Notes under the pieces: model-generated | What the model was told of the DNA's origin: nothing | The model's database searches: none | Seen by the model: only the letters and a program-made list of their open reading frames with translations | Program-made: the position numbers and the translations under genes | Shown here: in pieces, positions 1-9,489 of the stretch | How positions within the stretch are numbered: position 1 is the stretch's first letter | How the letters are laid out: each line of letters starts with the position of its first letter | Source: Priestia taiwanensis | GTDB taxonomy: Bacteria > Bacillota > Bacilli > Bacillales > Bacillaceae_G | DNA length: 64,000 nucleotides | Assembly: GCF_014638355.1 (NCBI RefSeq) | Contig: NZ_BMFK01000005.1 | Coordinates: 62,001-126,000, forward strand | Reading direction: 5' to 3'

Positions 1-1574
1 GAAGAAGCAGATGTTTCTTCTGCCATCGCTGCGCTACTTTCCATTTGTGCTAAAATTGTATCCTTTTGCTGATTAATAAATTGAGAAGATTCTCGAATCG
101 CCTCGATTTTCGGATTAATTCGCTCCACTTCTTGTGTAATACCTTGGAAAGATTGAATGGCAACATTAATATCCTTCTTCTGTTTCTGCAATTCCTCATT
201 TACTTGATGCGTATTTTCTACCATCTTGTCTGATTCTTGCATTACTTTACTAATTAGTTCTGTAATTTGCTGAGATGAATTACGTGATTGCTCCGCTAAT
301 TTACGCACTTCATTCGCAACAACCGCAAATCCTTTTCCTGCTTCTCCTGCACGCGCCGATTCAATGGCAGCATTTAATGCTAATAAATTCGTTTGGTCGG
401 CAATTGTATTAATAAGCGATGTAATATTCGTTACTTCTTGTAAACTCTCTCCAACATTCGCCGTCATTGTTACTAAATGTGCAAAAGATTCATTCACATG
501 TTCAACAGATTGGACAACTTGCTTCATTTCACGATCACTTTCATGTGCCACTGAATGAATCGCATATGTATTCTCACCAATCTCACGAATATCACTAGAC
601 ATTGCTACTAACTTCTCATTAAACTCATTTAATAATGACGTAACGTGACTTGCCTCTTCTGCGTGTACATTCGTTCCTTTTGCAATATCTTGAATAGATG
701 CAGTTACATTCTCACAAGACGATTTCATTTCATCTGAAATTTGATGTAAATTAGTAGATTCTTGGTCAATTGTAAGTGATTTTTCTTTAATTGCACCAAT
801 CATACTAGCAAAATTCTCTACTGAAGACTTTAATGCACTTTTCATTTTCCCAAACTCCGTATTGCTATCAACATGAATTTCAGTAGATAGGTCACCTTTT
901 GAAATCTCTTGCAATAAATAAATCATCTCTTTTGATGATTTACGAATAGAGTAAATCACCCAACATGCTAATAAGCAAATAAGTACACTACATATAATAG
1001 CCATCGCCATGAATAAACGTTGACTTCCATTATATACATCAGCACTATCACTGACTAATTCTTCTACTTCTTTTACTTGTATATCTCTAAATTCACGAAT
1101 AGACTCTTCTGCTTTCGCCCCAAGTTCTAACAGTTCTTTTTGTAAGTCTGCTGGTACTGCTTCATTTTTCTCTAAATAGACAACTGCTTCTTTCCATTTA
1201 GTAAAATAACTTTTTCCAACCGCCTCAACTTTTGTTACTACTTCCTTTTCTTTATCAGATAAACCAAATGAGCGTAGTCTATTAACACTCACATCAAGGT
1301 TTTTTGCATACTTCTCCATTGTTTCATTCGCTTTATTATCGTACTCATGCAACGCATTTGCAAATGAGACGCGCATATTTAAGAACATTGCTCGTAAACT
1401 AATTGTTTCCGTAATTGGTACTGTTCCTTCTTCGTACATAGCTGTTGTATTTTCATTCATCTTTTTCATATTTGTATACCCTATTACTCCAAGGGATACT
1501 AAGAAGAAAAGTGAAATTGCCGCCATCATTATAATAAATGTGGATAGTTTCACATGTTGTAACTTTTTAAGCAT
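1..1574 (-). CDS. Methyl-accepting chemotaxis protein (C-terminus cut by window edge)
   Basis: Membrane chemoreceptor that should signal to CheA/CheW. The visible 524 codons show a cytoplasmic start (MLKKLQHVK), TM1 at about residues 12-34, an extracytoplasmic helical sensor (about 35-185), TM2 at about 186-207, a HAMP segment, and the start of the coiled-coil signalling domain. The hairpin tip ([20 protein letters not shown]) is near residue 400. The last part of the signalling domain lies outside the window. The sensor resembles the four-helix-bundle MCP type, so its ligand cannot be predicted. It is a close paralogue of the next gene (1743-3443), same strand, 168 bp apart with a terminator between them, which suggests tandem duplication and separate transcription. 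The ATG at 1574 is preceded by a GAGAGGAG-type ribosome site. Confidence 0.93.
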   Translation of the reverse strand, partial: MLKKLQHVKLSTFIIMMAAISLFFLVSLGVIGYTNMKKMNENTTAMYEEGTVPITETISLRAMFLNMRVSFANALHEYDNKANETMEKYAKNLDVSVNRLRSFGLSDKEKEVVTKVEAVGKSYFTKWKEAVVYLEKNEAVPADLQKELLELGAKAEESIREFRDIQVKEVEELVSDSADVYNGSQRLFMAMAIICSVLICLLACWVIYSIRKSSKEMIYLLQEISKGDLSTEIHVDSNTEFGKMKSALKSSVENFASMIGAIKEKSLTIDQESTNLHQISDEMKSSCENVTASIQDIAKGTNVHAEEASHVTSLLNEFNEKLVAMSSDIREIGENTYAIHSVAHESDREMKQVVQSVEHVNESFAHLVTMTANVGESLQEVTNITSLINTIADQTNLLALNAAIESARAGEAGKGFAVVANEVRKLAEQSRNSSQQITELISKVMQESDKMVENTHQVNEELQKQKKDINVAIQSFQGITQEVERINPKIEAIRESSQFINQQKDTILAQMESSAAMAEETSAS

Positions 1575-1681
1575 ATTTGTTCTCCTCTCGTTGCATTTGT
1601 TATAATCCACCAAATGTGTTTTTATTTATAAAAACCACATACTATTTATCGGTCTACTAAAAAGGATTTTTAACAACATGC

Positions 1682-1718
1682 GAAATAGTCGCACAATTAA
1701 TCTGTGTGCGACTATTTC
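1682..1718 (-). terminator. Intrinsic terminator after second chemoreceptor
   Basis: Perfect 13-bp stem (GAAATAGTCGCAC with GTGCGACTATTTC) 24 nt past the stop of the 1743-3443 gene; the following T-run is weak. Confidence 0.7.
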
Positions 1719-1742
1719 TTCCTAAAAGAAACAAGTATACTG

Positions 1743-3443
1743 TTAGATTCTAAATTTCTTCACTTCTTCTAACATTTCAGTAGTCATGTGTGACAGAGTC
1801 GCTGCCGTAGCGGATACTTGCTCGGAGGACGCAAACATTTCTTCCGATGCTGCAGCAATTTCTTCTGCTGAAGCTGATGTTTCTTCTGCAATGGCTGCAC
1901 TTTCCTCTACCTTTTCTAAGATACTATTCTTTTGATGATGAATGAATTGCGATGCAACAGTCATTGATTCAATCTTCGGGTGAATAGCCTCCACTTCTTC
2001 ACGAATACGATGGAAGGAACCTATAGCAACATGAATATCCTTCTTCTGCTTGTCTAACTCTTGCTTCATTTGTTTTGTGTTCTCAATCATATCATTTGCT
2101 TCGACTAATACTTTCGTAATTAAATCTGTAATATGTTTTGATGAAACTCTCGATTGTTCAGCTAACTTGCGTACCTCATTCGCTACAACCGCAAAGCCTT
2201 TACCAGCTTCCCCTGCACGAGCTGATTCAATTGCTGCATTTAATGCCAATAGATTCGTTTGATCTGCGATTGTATTAATAACATTTGTGATGTCGTTCAC
2301 TTGCTGAAGCGTACTTCCTACATTATTCGTTAGTTGAATTACTTCATGGAACGCAACATCTACACCTTCTACCGACATTACTACTTGCTGCATATCATGA
2401 TTGCTACTATTGGCTAGTGTATGAATATTCTTCGTATTTTGATCAATTTCTTTCATTGCCTGAATCATCTCTTCTAACTTTTCATTAAATGCATATAACA
2501 CATCTGTCATTGCTATAGAATCCTCTGCCTGCGCAGCTGTTCCCTCAGCAATATCTTGAATAGAAGAAGATACATTTTCACAAGAGTTTGACATCTCTGT
2601 TGAAATTACTTCTAGTTGATTCGAAGATTGGTGAACAAACATTGATTTTTCTTGAATTAATGCCACCATTACCGCAATTTTTTCTATCGCTTCCTGTAGA
2701 GAGTGTTTCATTTGACCAAATTCTGTTACCTTTTCGTCATTCTCTATTTGAATAGAGAAGTCACCTGACGCCACTTCATCTAACGTAGTAATCATTTCTT
2801 TTGAAGTACGCTGTAAATGTCGAATGATAATAATTGCTAATAATGCGATTATTATTAAACACACTACTGAAATAATGACGAATATGCGTATATTGCTTTT
2901 ATAAATATCCTCACTATCTGCTGCTAATACTTTTGCTTCTTCTACTTTTTCTGTACGTAGAATCCGAACTTTCTCTTCTGCTAGATCCCCTAATTCTGTT
3001 ATTTCTTCTTTCAATTCCGCTGGAACAGGCTCATTTTCTAGTAAAAATGGACGACTCTTCTCCCAATTCGCTTCATACTTTTCTTTCAAATCTTCCAATT
3101 CATCCATCATTTTTTTATCTTCTTCTCGAATGTCATACTTACGGAAATTACTCATATGCATATCAAGACGTTCTATGTAATAGTTCATTTTTTCATTTGT
3201 TTCTGTACTATATCCAAGAAAACCTTCTTGTGCTACAAGCCTCATATTCAAGAACATTGCTCGTAAGCTAATCGTTTCGACGAGCGGCAATGTTTGCTTT
3301 TCATACATGGCTGTTGTATTCTCGTTTAATTTCTTCATACTGGAATAGCCAAGAAAGCCAAGAGAAGCAATAGAAAAAAATGCTAATATGACGATAACCC
3401 GCATCTTGGTGGCTACTTTTAGTTGCTTAATTCGCTTGAACAT
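1743..3443 (-). CDS. Methyl-accepting chemotaxis protein
   Basis: Complete chemoreceptor of 566 residues. Visible parts are TM1 (about 14-34), an acidic helical extracytoplasmic sensor (about 35-180, four-helix-bundle type), a very hydrophobic TM2 (about 182-207, rich in Ile/Val/Leu), HAMP (about 208-260) and a long coiled-coil signalling domain. The invariant hairpin [20 protein letters not shown] lies at about 405-424. The C-terminus has Glu/Ala-rich helices with candidate methylation pairs ([20 protein letters not shown]). Length and architecture are normal. It is the tandem paralogue of the gene at 1-1574 and diverges most in the sensor, so the pair probably senses different inputs. The ATG at 3443 follows an AAAGGGG ribosome site. 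No CheW-tethering pentapeptide is obvious at the C-terminus. Confidence 0.96.
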   Translation of the reverse strand: MFKRIKQLKVATKMRVIVILAFFSIASLGFLGYSSMKKLNENTTAMYEKQTLPLVETISLRAMFLNMRLVAQEGFLGYSTETNEKMNYYIERLDMHMSNFRKYDIREEDKKMMDELEDLKEKYEANWEKSRPFLLENEPVPAELKEEITELGDLAEEKVRILRTEKVEEAKVLAADSEDIYKSNIRIFVIISVVCLIIIALLAIIIIRHLQRTSKEMITTLDEVASGDFSIQIENDEKVTEFGQMKHSLQEAIEKIAVMVALIQEKSMFVHQSSNQLEVISTEMSNSCENVSSSIQDIAEGTAAQAEDSIAMTDVLYAFNEKLEEMIQAMKEIDQNTKNIHTLANSSNHDMQQVVMSVEGVDVAFHEVIQLTNNVGSTLQQVNDITNVINTIADQTNLLALNAAIESARAGEAGKGFAVVANEVRKLAEQSRVSSKHITDLITKVLVEANDMIENTKQMKQELDKQKKDIHVAIGSFHRIREEVEAIHPKIESMTVASQFIHHQKNSILEKVEESAAIAEETSASAEEIAAASEEMFASSEQVSATAATLSHMTTEMLEEVKKFRI

Positions 3444-3506
3444 ATGTTTTACCCCTTTGTTTATATAGACTACAGCTCAACTTCTCCATCTAGGTACAAG
3501 ACAAAA

Positions 3507-3551
3507 AAACAGCAAGCCAGTGTATAATTTAATAACTATGGCTTACTGTTT
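3507..3551 (-). terminator. Terminator of the speE-speB operon
   Basis: Stem AAACAGcAAGCCA / TGGCTTaCTGTTT with one mismatch and a 19-nt loop, followed on the minus strand by a run of T (TTTTTTTGT), just past the speB stop. Confidence 0.8.
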
Positions 3552-3557
3552 CTTTCA

Positions 3558-4439
3558 TTACTTATTCTTTTGAACCCATCCTAATAGCATTTCACGGATG
3601 AACTTAGACGCAGCAATTTGCGTTTGTTCACTTGAATCGTATGCTGGAGCTACTTCTACTAAATCTGCACCAACAACACAAATATCTGACTTCGTAATCG
3701 CTGTAATCGATTCTAATAATTCTTTTGATGTAATACCACCAGCTTCTGCTGTTCCTGTTCCAGGGGCATGAGCTGGGTCTAATACGTCAATATCAATTGT
3801 CACATAAACAGGGCGTCCCGCTAATGTTGGTAATACATTTTTTAATGGTTCTAACACGTCAAACTTGTACATGTGCATGCCTGATTCCTTCGCATATTGG
3901 AATTCTTCACGCATACCAGAACGAATGCCAAATGAGTAGACGTTCTCTGCTCCAATTAATCCACATGCTTTGCGAATTGGTGTTGAGTGAGATAAAGGCT
4001 CTCCTTCATACTCTTCACGTAAATCTGCATGAGCATCAATATGGATAATTGCTAAGTCTGGATACTTCTTGTACATTGCCTTAAAAATTGGCCATGAAAC
4101 AAGGTGTTCTCCCCCCATACCTAATGGGAATTTTCCTGCTTCGATAATACTCCCTACATAGTCTTCAATCATATCAAGACTGCGCTGTGCATTACCGAAT
4201 GGAAGTGGAATATCACCTGCATCGAAGTATTTTACTTCTTCTAGATGACGATCGATGTATGGGCTGTACTCTTCTAATCCTAATGATACTTCACGGATAC
4301 GAGCCGGACCGAAACGTGAACCTGGGCGGAAACTAACTGTCCAGTCCATTGGCATACCATAAATAATTGCCTCTGCTGTTTCTACATCTTTGTGACTTCC
4401 AATAAATACATTTCCTGAATATGCTTCATCAAATCGCAT
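3558..4439 (-). CDS. speB: Agmatinase SpeB
   Basis: Hydrolyses agmatine to putrescine and urea in cytosolic polyamine synthesis. The 293-residue protein is a ureohydrolase: metal ligands His112 (GGEHLVSWP), Asp135/His137/Asp139 (HIDAHADL) and Asp216/Asp218 (TIDIDVLDPAHAPGTGT) are all present, so a two-manganese active site is expected. It ends with the LLGWV motif seen in Bacillus SpeB. The ATG at 4439 is preferred to the adjacent in-frame GTG at 4442 because GGAGG lies 8 nt before the ATG. speE ends 13 nt upstream on the same strand, so the two form the conserved speE-speB operon and putrescine from SpeB feeds SpeE. Confidence 0.97.
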   Translation of the reverse strand: MRFDEAYSGNVFIGSHKDVETAEAIIYGMPMDWTVSFRPGSRFGPARIREVSLGLEEYSPYIDRHLEEVKYFDAGDIPLPFGNAQRSLDMIEDYVGSIIEAGKFPLGMGGEHLVSWPIFKAMYKKYPDLAIIHIDAHADLREEYEGEPLSHSTPIRKACGLIGAENVYSFGIRSGMREEFQYAKESGMHMYKFDVLEPLKNVLPTLAGRPVYVTIDIDVLDPAHAPGTGTAEAGGITSKELLESITAITKSDICVVGADLVEVAPAYDSSEQTQIAASKFIREMLLGWVQKNK

Positions 4440-4452
4440 CACATATGCCTCC

Positions 4453-5280
4453 TTACTTCACTAAATCGCCAACGAATCGTGGTAATACGAATGCTGCCTT
4501 ATGAAGCTCTTTCGTATAGTACTTCGTGTCGATTTCATGGAAGCGCTCTTCACTTACCTCTAATGGATCGTGCTTCTTAGAACCCATTGTAAATGTCCAC
4601 ATACCACTTGGATACGTTGGGATATTTGCAATGTAAAGACGCGTTACCGGGAAGATTTCTTTCACATCACGTGATACTTGTGAAATTAAATCTGCTTTGA
4701 ACCACGGGTTGTCCGTTTGCGCTACAAAGATTCCATCTTCTTTTAACGCTTTTGAAATTCCTGCGTAGAAACCTTTTGAGAATAAATTCACAGCTGGTCC
4801 TACAGGCTCTGTTGAATCAACCATAATAACATCATACTCGTTCTCACTTTGTGCAATATGCATAAAGCCATCGCCTACTTTTACTTCTACACGTGCATTG
4901 TCTAACTCGCCTGCAATAGAAGGTAAATATTTCTTCGAGTATTCAATTACTTTGCCATCAATTTCAACTAATGTCGCTTTCTTTACACTTGGATGCTTTA
5001 ACACTTCACGAATAACGCCACCGTCTCCACCACCAACAACTAATACGTTCTCTGGGTTCGGGTGTGTGAATAAAGGTACATGTGCTACCATTTCATGATA
5101 CACAAACTCGTCTTTCTCTGTTGTCATTACCATGCCATCTAATACTAACATGTTACCAAATTCTTCTGTTTCAATCATATCAAGCTTCTGAAACTCCGTC
5201 TGCTCGCTATGTAAAGTGTTTTTTATTTTCGCGGTAATACCAAAACTCTTGGTTTGCTTTTCTGTATACCATAATTCCAA
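4453..5280 (-). CDS. speE: Spermidine synthase SpeE
   Basis: Transfers an aminopropyl group from decarboxylated S-adenosylmethionine to putrescine. The 275-residue protein carries the polyamine-synthase signatures: an N-terminal beta domain ([15 protein letters not shown]), the nucleotide loop [16 protein letters not shown] (GGGDGG about 83-88), Glu of [10 protein letters not shown] (about 107) and the catalytic Asp155 in [10 protein letters not shown]. The start is a TTG at 5280 (not ATG), preceded by GGAGATGAAGG; the first in-frame ATG would delete part of the conserved N-terminal domain. It is transcribed divergently from pbpG and co-transcribed with speB. Confidence 0.97.
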   Translation of the reverse strand: MELWYTEKQTKSFGITAKIKNTLHSEQTEFQKLDMIETEEFGNMLVLDGMVMTTEKDEFVYHEMVAHVPLFTHPNPENVLVVGGGDGGVIREVLKHPSVKKATLVEIDGKVIEYSKKYLPSIAGELDNARVEVKVGDGFMHIAQSENEYDVIMVDSTEPVGPAVNLFSKGFYAGISKALKEDGIFVAQTDNPWFKADLISQVSRDVKEIFPVTRLYIANIPTYPSGMWTFTMGSKKHDPLEVSEERFHEIDTKYYTKELHKAAFVLPRFVGDLVK

Positions 5281-5487
5281 TTTTCCTTCATCTCCTTCAA
5301 TTTTACATATGTGAGAATTTTCTTCACTAATACAAAATAAAATAAATCTTCGAAAAAGTACAGTATTATTTTCATTTCAAATTTTTTCGCTACTAATCTA
5401 CCATTTTTCAATAGATAAAAGACGTTTAAAACAAGCCTCCTCATTCCATACTGAATAAAGAAAAACAAACGGTCGGAGGCGCTTTAT

Positions 5488-7527
5488 ATGAACACAAAAA
5501 GGAAAATAAGCAGTAGAATACATAAATACATTCGAGCACTTACTATTATTAGTTGCTTCACTACTTTCTTTTTAGCAACAATTATTTTATCTATCTATTT
5601 GCTAGCAAAATTAGCTGGCCCTCCATCTCTTGCCGTACCCGAAACGACATTCTTTTATGACGATAGCAATAAACTATTAGAAACTGATTATCACAATGAA
5701 AAAAGACATTGGATTCCTTTAGAAAAAATGGCCCCTGCTATTATCGATGCAACCATATCTATTGAAGATCGACGATTTGAAACACATCACGGATTTGATT
5801 TCCATCGTATTGTCGGTGCACTTATTGCAGATATAAAAGCAATGGGGAAAGTACAAGGAGCAAGTACCATTACCCAACAATACGCTCGCAACTTATATTT
5901 GGATAAAGAAAAAACATGGAAACGAAAATGGATGGAGGCTGTATACACAGTACGGTTAGAAGCTAATTATGCGAAAGAAGATATTTTAGAAGGGTATTTA
6001 AATACCATTTATTATGGACATGGTGTATATGGCATAGAGGCTGCAGCAAATCTATATTTCCAAAAACAAGCACGTGATGTCACGCTTGAAGAGGCTGCAT
6101 TACTTGCTGCTATTCCGAAAGGACCAAGCTATTATTCCCCATTTCTTGATCCGATAAAAGCAAAAGAACGACGAGATTTAGTCTTACAGGCCATGCATGA
6201 CAATAAGCTCCTCTCGGAAGAAGCGTTAAAAATGGCTATTCAAATACCTTTACAACTTGCTACTCCTCAGCATGAAAAGGAAAAGAGCATGGTTGCACCC
6301 TATTTTCAAGATGCAATGAAACAAGAATTACAAACGAAGACAGGTATTGATGCAGAAACGATAAAAAAAGGCGGCTTACATATATACACAACCATTAATA
6401 CTCCTCTACAGCAACTAGCAGAGAAACAACTACACACATCGATTCCACACACATCCAAGCTAGAAGCATCCTTCCTCGCTATGGATGCACAATCAGGTGA
6501 AGTAAAAGCACTTATTGGAGGGCGCTCTTATGAAAAAAGTCCTTTCAACCGAGCTATGCAAGCCGTACGCCAACCAGGTTCTACCTTTAAGCCATTGTTA
6601 TATTACGCAGCACTAGAAAATGGTTATACCTCTGCAACAAAGTTAAAGAGTGAACCAACCACATTCAAAGAAGAAAGCAGTCCCGATGCATATACGCCAC
6701 ATAACATAAACAATGTATATGGAAATAGATTCATTACACTAGCTGAAGCACTCGCTCTTTCCGATAATATTTATGCAGTAAAAACCCACCTTTCTCTCGG
6801 AAAAGAAACACTCGTTGAAACGGCAAAGCGATTTGGTATCCACTCTCCACTAGACGCTGTTCCATCACTCGCATTAGGTACCTCCCCTGTCACACTAGCT
6901 GATATGACAAGTGCATATGGCATGATTGCAAATGGAGGAAAACATATTTCTCCATTTTTCATTAAACGAGTTATCGACCAAGCTGGGAATGTTTTATATG
7001 ATGCACACATCGAACAAGAAAATGAATTAGATAAATCTGTAACATTTATCTTATCCCAACTCATGACAGGAATGTTCGACCATCGTTTGAACAGTTATCA
7101 TCCTGTAACAGGCCATGCGATTTCTTCTAAACTAACGAGACAATATGCAGGGAAATCTGGTACAACAAATACTGACAGTTGGATGATTGGATTTACACCA
7201 ACTCTCGTATCCGGAGTATGGATTGGCTACGATGAAGGTAGAAAACTAGAAACAAAACAAGAACAACAATTAGCCAAAAACATTTGGGCAACCTTTATGG
7301 AAGAAGGGTTAAAGCATACCGAACGAAGCACATTTGAACAACCAGCCAACGTCGTTTCTCTATCTGTCGACCCCCATAGTGGTCTTCTTGCGACAGAAGC
7401 ATGCCCAGCTGCAAAGCCAATGTATTTCGTTAAAGGAACCGAACCAACTGAACATTGTACAACTCAAAAACAACAAGAAGAAACACCATCTCAAGAAAAA
7501 TGGTATAGAAGATGGCTACCGTTCTAA
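5488..7527 (+). CDS. pbpG: Class A penicillin-binding protein (transglycosylase/transpeptidase), PbpG-like
   Basis: Bifunctional peptidoglycan synthase of 679 residues anchored by one N-terminal membrane segment (about 18-41). The GT51 glycosyltransferase domain (about 60-235) has catalytic Glu93 in SIEDRRFETHHG and the QGASTITQQ motif. The transpeptidase domain has Ser363 in GSTFKP (SxxK), SDN at 425-427 and KSGT near 556. The C-terminus is short and ends WYRRWLPF. Divergence from speE-speB matches ywhE (pbpG) of B. subtilis, where PbpG acts in spore peptidoglycan synthesis; the assignment rests on this synteny plus the domains. The start ATG has GGTCGGAGGCG upstream. Confidence 0.93.
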   Translation: MNTKRKISSRIHKYIRALTIISCFTTFFLATIILSIYLLAKLAGPPSLAVPETTFFYDDSNKLLETDYHNEKRHWIPLEKMAPAIIDATISIEDRRFETHHGFDFHRIVGALIADIKAMGKVQGASTITQQYARNLYLDKEKTWKRKWMEAVYTVRLEANYAKEDILEGYLNTIYYGHGVYGIEAAANLYFQKQARDVTLEEAALLAAIPKGPSYYSPFLDPIKAKERRDLVLQAMHDNKLLSEEALKMAIQIPLQLATPQHEKEKSMVAPYFQDAMKQELQTKTGIDAETIKKGGLHIYTTINTPLQQLAEKQLHTSIPHTSKLEASFLAMDAQSGEVKALIGGRSYEKSPFNRAMQAVRQPGSTFKPLLYYAALENGYTSATKLKSEPTTFKEESSPDAYTPHNINNVYGNRFITLAEALALSDNIYAVKTHLSLGKETLVETAKRFGIHSPLDAVPSLALGTSPVTLADMTSAYGMIANGGKHISPFFIKRVIDQAGNVLYDAHIEQENELDKSVTFILSQLMTGMFDHRLNSYHPVTGHAISSKLTRQYAGKSGTTNTDSWMIGFTPTLVSGVWIGYDEGRKLETKQEQQLAKNIWATFMEEGLKHTERSTFEQPANVVSLSVDPHSGLLATEACPAAKPMYFVKGTEPTEHCTTQKQQEETPSQEKWYRRWLPF

Positions 7528-7548
7528 TATTTCCTAATAATAGAAGAA

Positions 7549-7584
7549 AAAGCCCAAGTGATGGGGGTCACTTGGGCCTTTTCT
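7549..7584 (+). terminator. Terminator of pbpG
   Basis: 9-bp perfect stem GCCCAAGTG / CACTTGGGC followed by CTTTTCTTTG. Confidence 0.85.
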
Positions 7585-7662
7585 TTGTCCTAGTTCTATC
7601 TATGGATAGACTTTCCTATAGTGTACATAATTTAGAACGAAATGTACAAATATATGCGTCGT

Positions 7663-8172
7663 TTATGCTTGCAGACCTTGCTTTAATTCTTCTTTCGAAC
7701 GCTCCCACATGCCTGCATCATGATTTACTAAAAACTGTGCTAATACTTTCTTTGATTTCTCATCCATGAAATCAACCATAATGTGACGCTTTAATGACTT
7801 ATCCATTTTATTAACGTGCTCTGGTAATGACTTATAACCACGGCGAATTTCACGGTCTACTGTCATTTCACAAGCCGTCACACCTGCATAATATGGGCCT
7901 TCTTCCGTGCGTTCAATCGTTACCCATACAAGCCAATATGGTTTCCCATTTGGTACTTCTTCTTTATTCATTAAAAATTTAATCCCTTTTTCCACCACAC
8001 TACGTGCATGCATTGCACCTAAATCAACGAATGCTTCTTCTTCTGTTACATCTACAATAACAGGAGACATGTTCTCTAAACTAAGCGCACCAACACCGAA
8101 TCCACCATGTCCACTTGTTGAATCATTCTTTAAAATGTTAAAACCAATGCTTTTTTTCTTTTGTTCAGCCAT
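7663..8172 (-). CDS. ywhD: YwhD family protein
   Basis: Conserved 169-residue soluble protein of unknown biochemical function, recognised as YwhD by its sequence character (N-terminal KKSIGFNILKND, GHGGFGVGALSLENMSPV) and its position between pbpG and ywhC, as in B. subtilis. It has no signal peptide or membrane segment and no motif that allows an activity to be proposed. The gene follows ywhC by 15 nt on the same strand, so the two are probably co-transcribed. The start ATG has GGAGGGTATATAT upstream. Confidence 0.9.
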   Translation of the reverse strand: MAEQKKKSIGFNILKNDSTSGHGGFGVGALSLENMSPVIVDVTEEEAFVDLGAMHARSVVEKGIKFLMNKEEVPNGKPYWLVWVTIERTEEGPYYAGVTACEMTVDREIRRGYKSLPEHVNKMDKSLKRHIMVDFMDEKSKKVLAQFLVNHDAGMWERSKEELKQGLQA

Positions 8173-8187
8173 ATATATACCCTCCTT

Positions 8188-8868
8188 CTAATAACCGAAT
8201 AATGGACCTATAATACCATATAATACGCTAATTACAAACGGAATAGCTACCTTGAAAATTGGTGTGAAAATATATGAGCCAAGTGGTGTAATAACTAAGA
8301 ATAAGAAAATAAAGCCACCGTACGGTTCAATTGAAATCATTTTCGAACGAATATTATCTGGAGCTAAATCTTCTAAAATACGGTATCCATCTAATGGTGG
8401 GAATGGAATTAAGTTAAACACAAATAACATTACATTTAAAAAGACTAGCATGTTGAATAAATCTCGCACGAATTCATCCATTCTTGGTAAGATGGCATCT
8501 AGCGCCTGTACTAAATGAAAATTAATTAGTGCTTCCCATATAAAAATGCCAAGGAATGCAATAATTAAATTACTTAATGGGCCAGCGAGTGCAACTAACA
8601 CACCCGCTAAACGAGGGCGTTTAAAATACGAACGATTGACAGGTACAGGACGCGCCCAACCAAATCCAGCGATGAAAATAAGCAATGTACCAATTGGATC
8701 TAAATGTGCGATTGGATTAAGTGTTAATCTCCCCTCATTCTTTGCTGTTGGATCTCCAAATTTATATGCAACATATGCATGTGCTAATTCGTGTACAGTA
8801 AATGCAATAATTAAACTAATTGCAACAAACGGTATTTGGTCCAATTGAAACCGAAGAAATCCTTCCAT
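8188..8868 (-). CDS. ywhC: Site-2-protease family membrane metalloprotease YwhC
   Basis: Polytopic 226-residue membrane protein of peptidase family M50. The zinc site HELAH (IAFTVHELAHAYVAYKFGDPT, about 22-45) lies in the first membrane helix. The second signature LIPFPPLDGYRIL (NPxPxLDG type, about 152-165) supplies the third ligand Asp. Further helices lie at about 60-75, 85-110, 135-152 and 185-225. Members cut substrates within the membrane; the substrate of YwhC is not established as far as I know. It is first in a two-gene unit with ywhD. Confidence 0.93.
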   Translation of the reverse strand: MEGFLRFQLDQIPFVAISLIIAFTVHELAHAYVAYKFGDPTAKNEGRLTLNPIAHLDPIGTLLIFIAGFGWARPVPVNRSYFKRPRLAGVLVALAGPLSNLIIAFLGIFIWEALINFHLVQALDAILPRMDEFVRDLFNMLVFLNVMLFVFNLIPFPPLDGYRILEDLAPDNIRSKMISIEPYGGFIFLFLVITPLGSYIFTPIFKVAIPFVISVLYGIIGPLFGY

Positions 8869-9132
8869 ATTTCTTCCCCTTTCTTCCTTTATAATCTAAT
8901 ATCTTCTATGTAAGAACACTACTTTCTATGCAATGGTCTCTTCATTGACCAAGAAGTTATAACAATGCTACTATGAAATTGGCTAGGCACTATAACTGCC
9001 ATGCCAAAACTACCTTTACCCTCAAAGAGACAAAACAATGATCATATAGAAAGCAAATATGTTGTCACTTTCTATCAACTTGTTACAGTCAAATGGAGAG
9101 GGTTCACTTTATACATAAAGGAGCGATTGCGT

Positions 9133-9318
9133 ATGCCATATGTGACAGTTAAAATGCTTGAAGGGCGCACAGAAGAGCAAAAAAAAGCTCTTGCTGAGAA
9201 AGTCACACAAGCAGTTAGTGAAACAACAGGTGCGCCAGCAGAAAAAGTCGTAGTATTTATCGAAGAAATGTCAAAAAACCAATATGCGGTTGGCGGAAAA
9301 CGCCTAAGTGACGAGTAA
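9133..9318 (+). CDS. ywhB: 4-oxalocrotonate tautomerase family protein YwhB
   Basis: Small 61-residue tautomerase. After removal of Met the N-terminal catalytic Pro (MPYVTVKMLEGRT) is exposed, and the basic residue near position 11-12 and the VVVFIEE strand fit the 4-OT fold, which assembles as a hexamer. The start at 9133 is chosen over the upstream in-frame ATG at 9001 because Pro must be residue 2 and because AAAGGAG stands 11 nt upstream. YwhB of B. subtilis has weak 2-hydroxymuconate tautomerase activity; the physiological substrate is unknown. Confidence 0.93.
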   Translation: MPYVTVKMLEGRTEEQKKALAEKVTQAVSETTGAPAEKVVVFIEEMSKNQYAVGGKRLSDE

Positions 9319-9440
9319 ATATCCACTACTCATCTTACCATACTTCGTTGAAAACTGCTTTAACGAAAGCGTTACGAATATGTTTTTTTCTGATGTCAAA
9401 AGGATGTCAAAAAGCTTTATATATCAACATATATACACAT

Positions 9441-9475
9441 AAAGAGCCAATATTCGATATGAACATTGGCTCTTT
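9441..9475. terminator. Bidirectional terminator between ywhB and ywfO
   Basis: 11-bp perfect stem AAAGAGCCAAT / ATTGGCTCTTT between convergent genes. Confidence 0.8.
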
Positions 9476-9489
9476 ATCCACCATTTACC

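Noticed and set aside
5223-5468. 81-residue reading frame on the minus strand upstream of speE
   Set aside because: It overlaps the speE start and promoter region, has no ribosome site and odd composition.
9358-9375. cre-like sequence ACGAAAGCGTTACG after ywhB
   Set aside because: It lies between convergent genes, downstream of both, and matches the CcpA consensus only in part.
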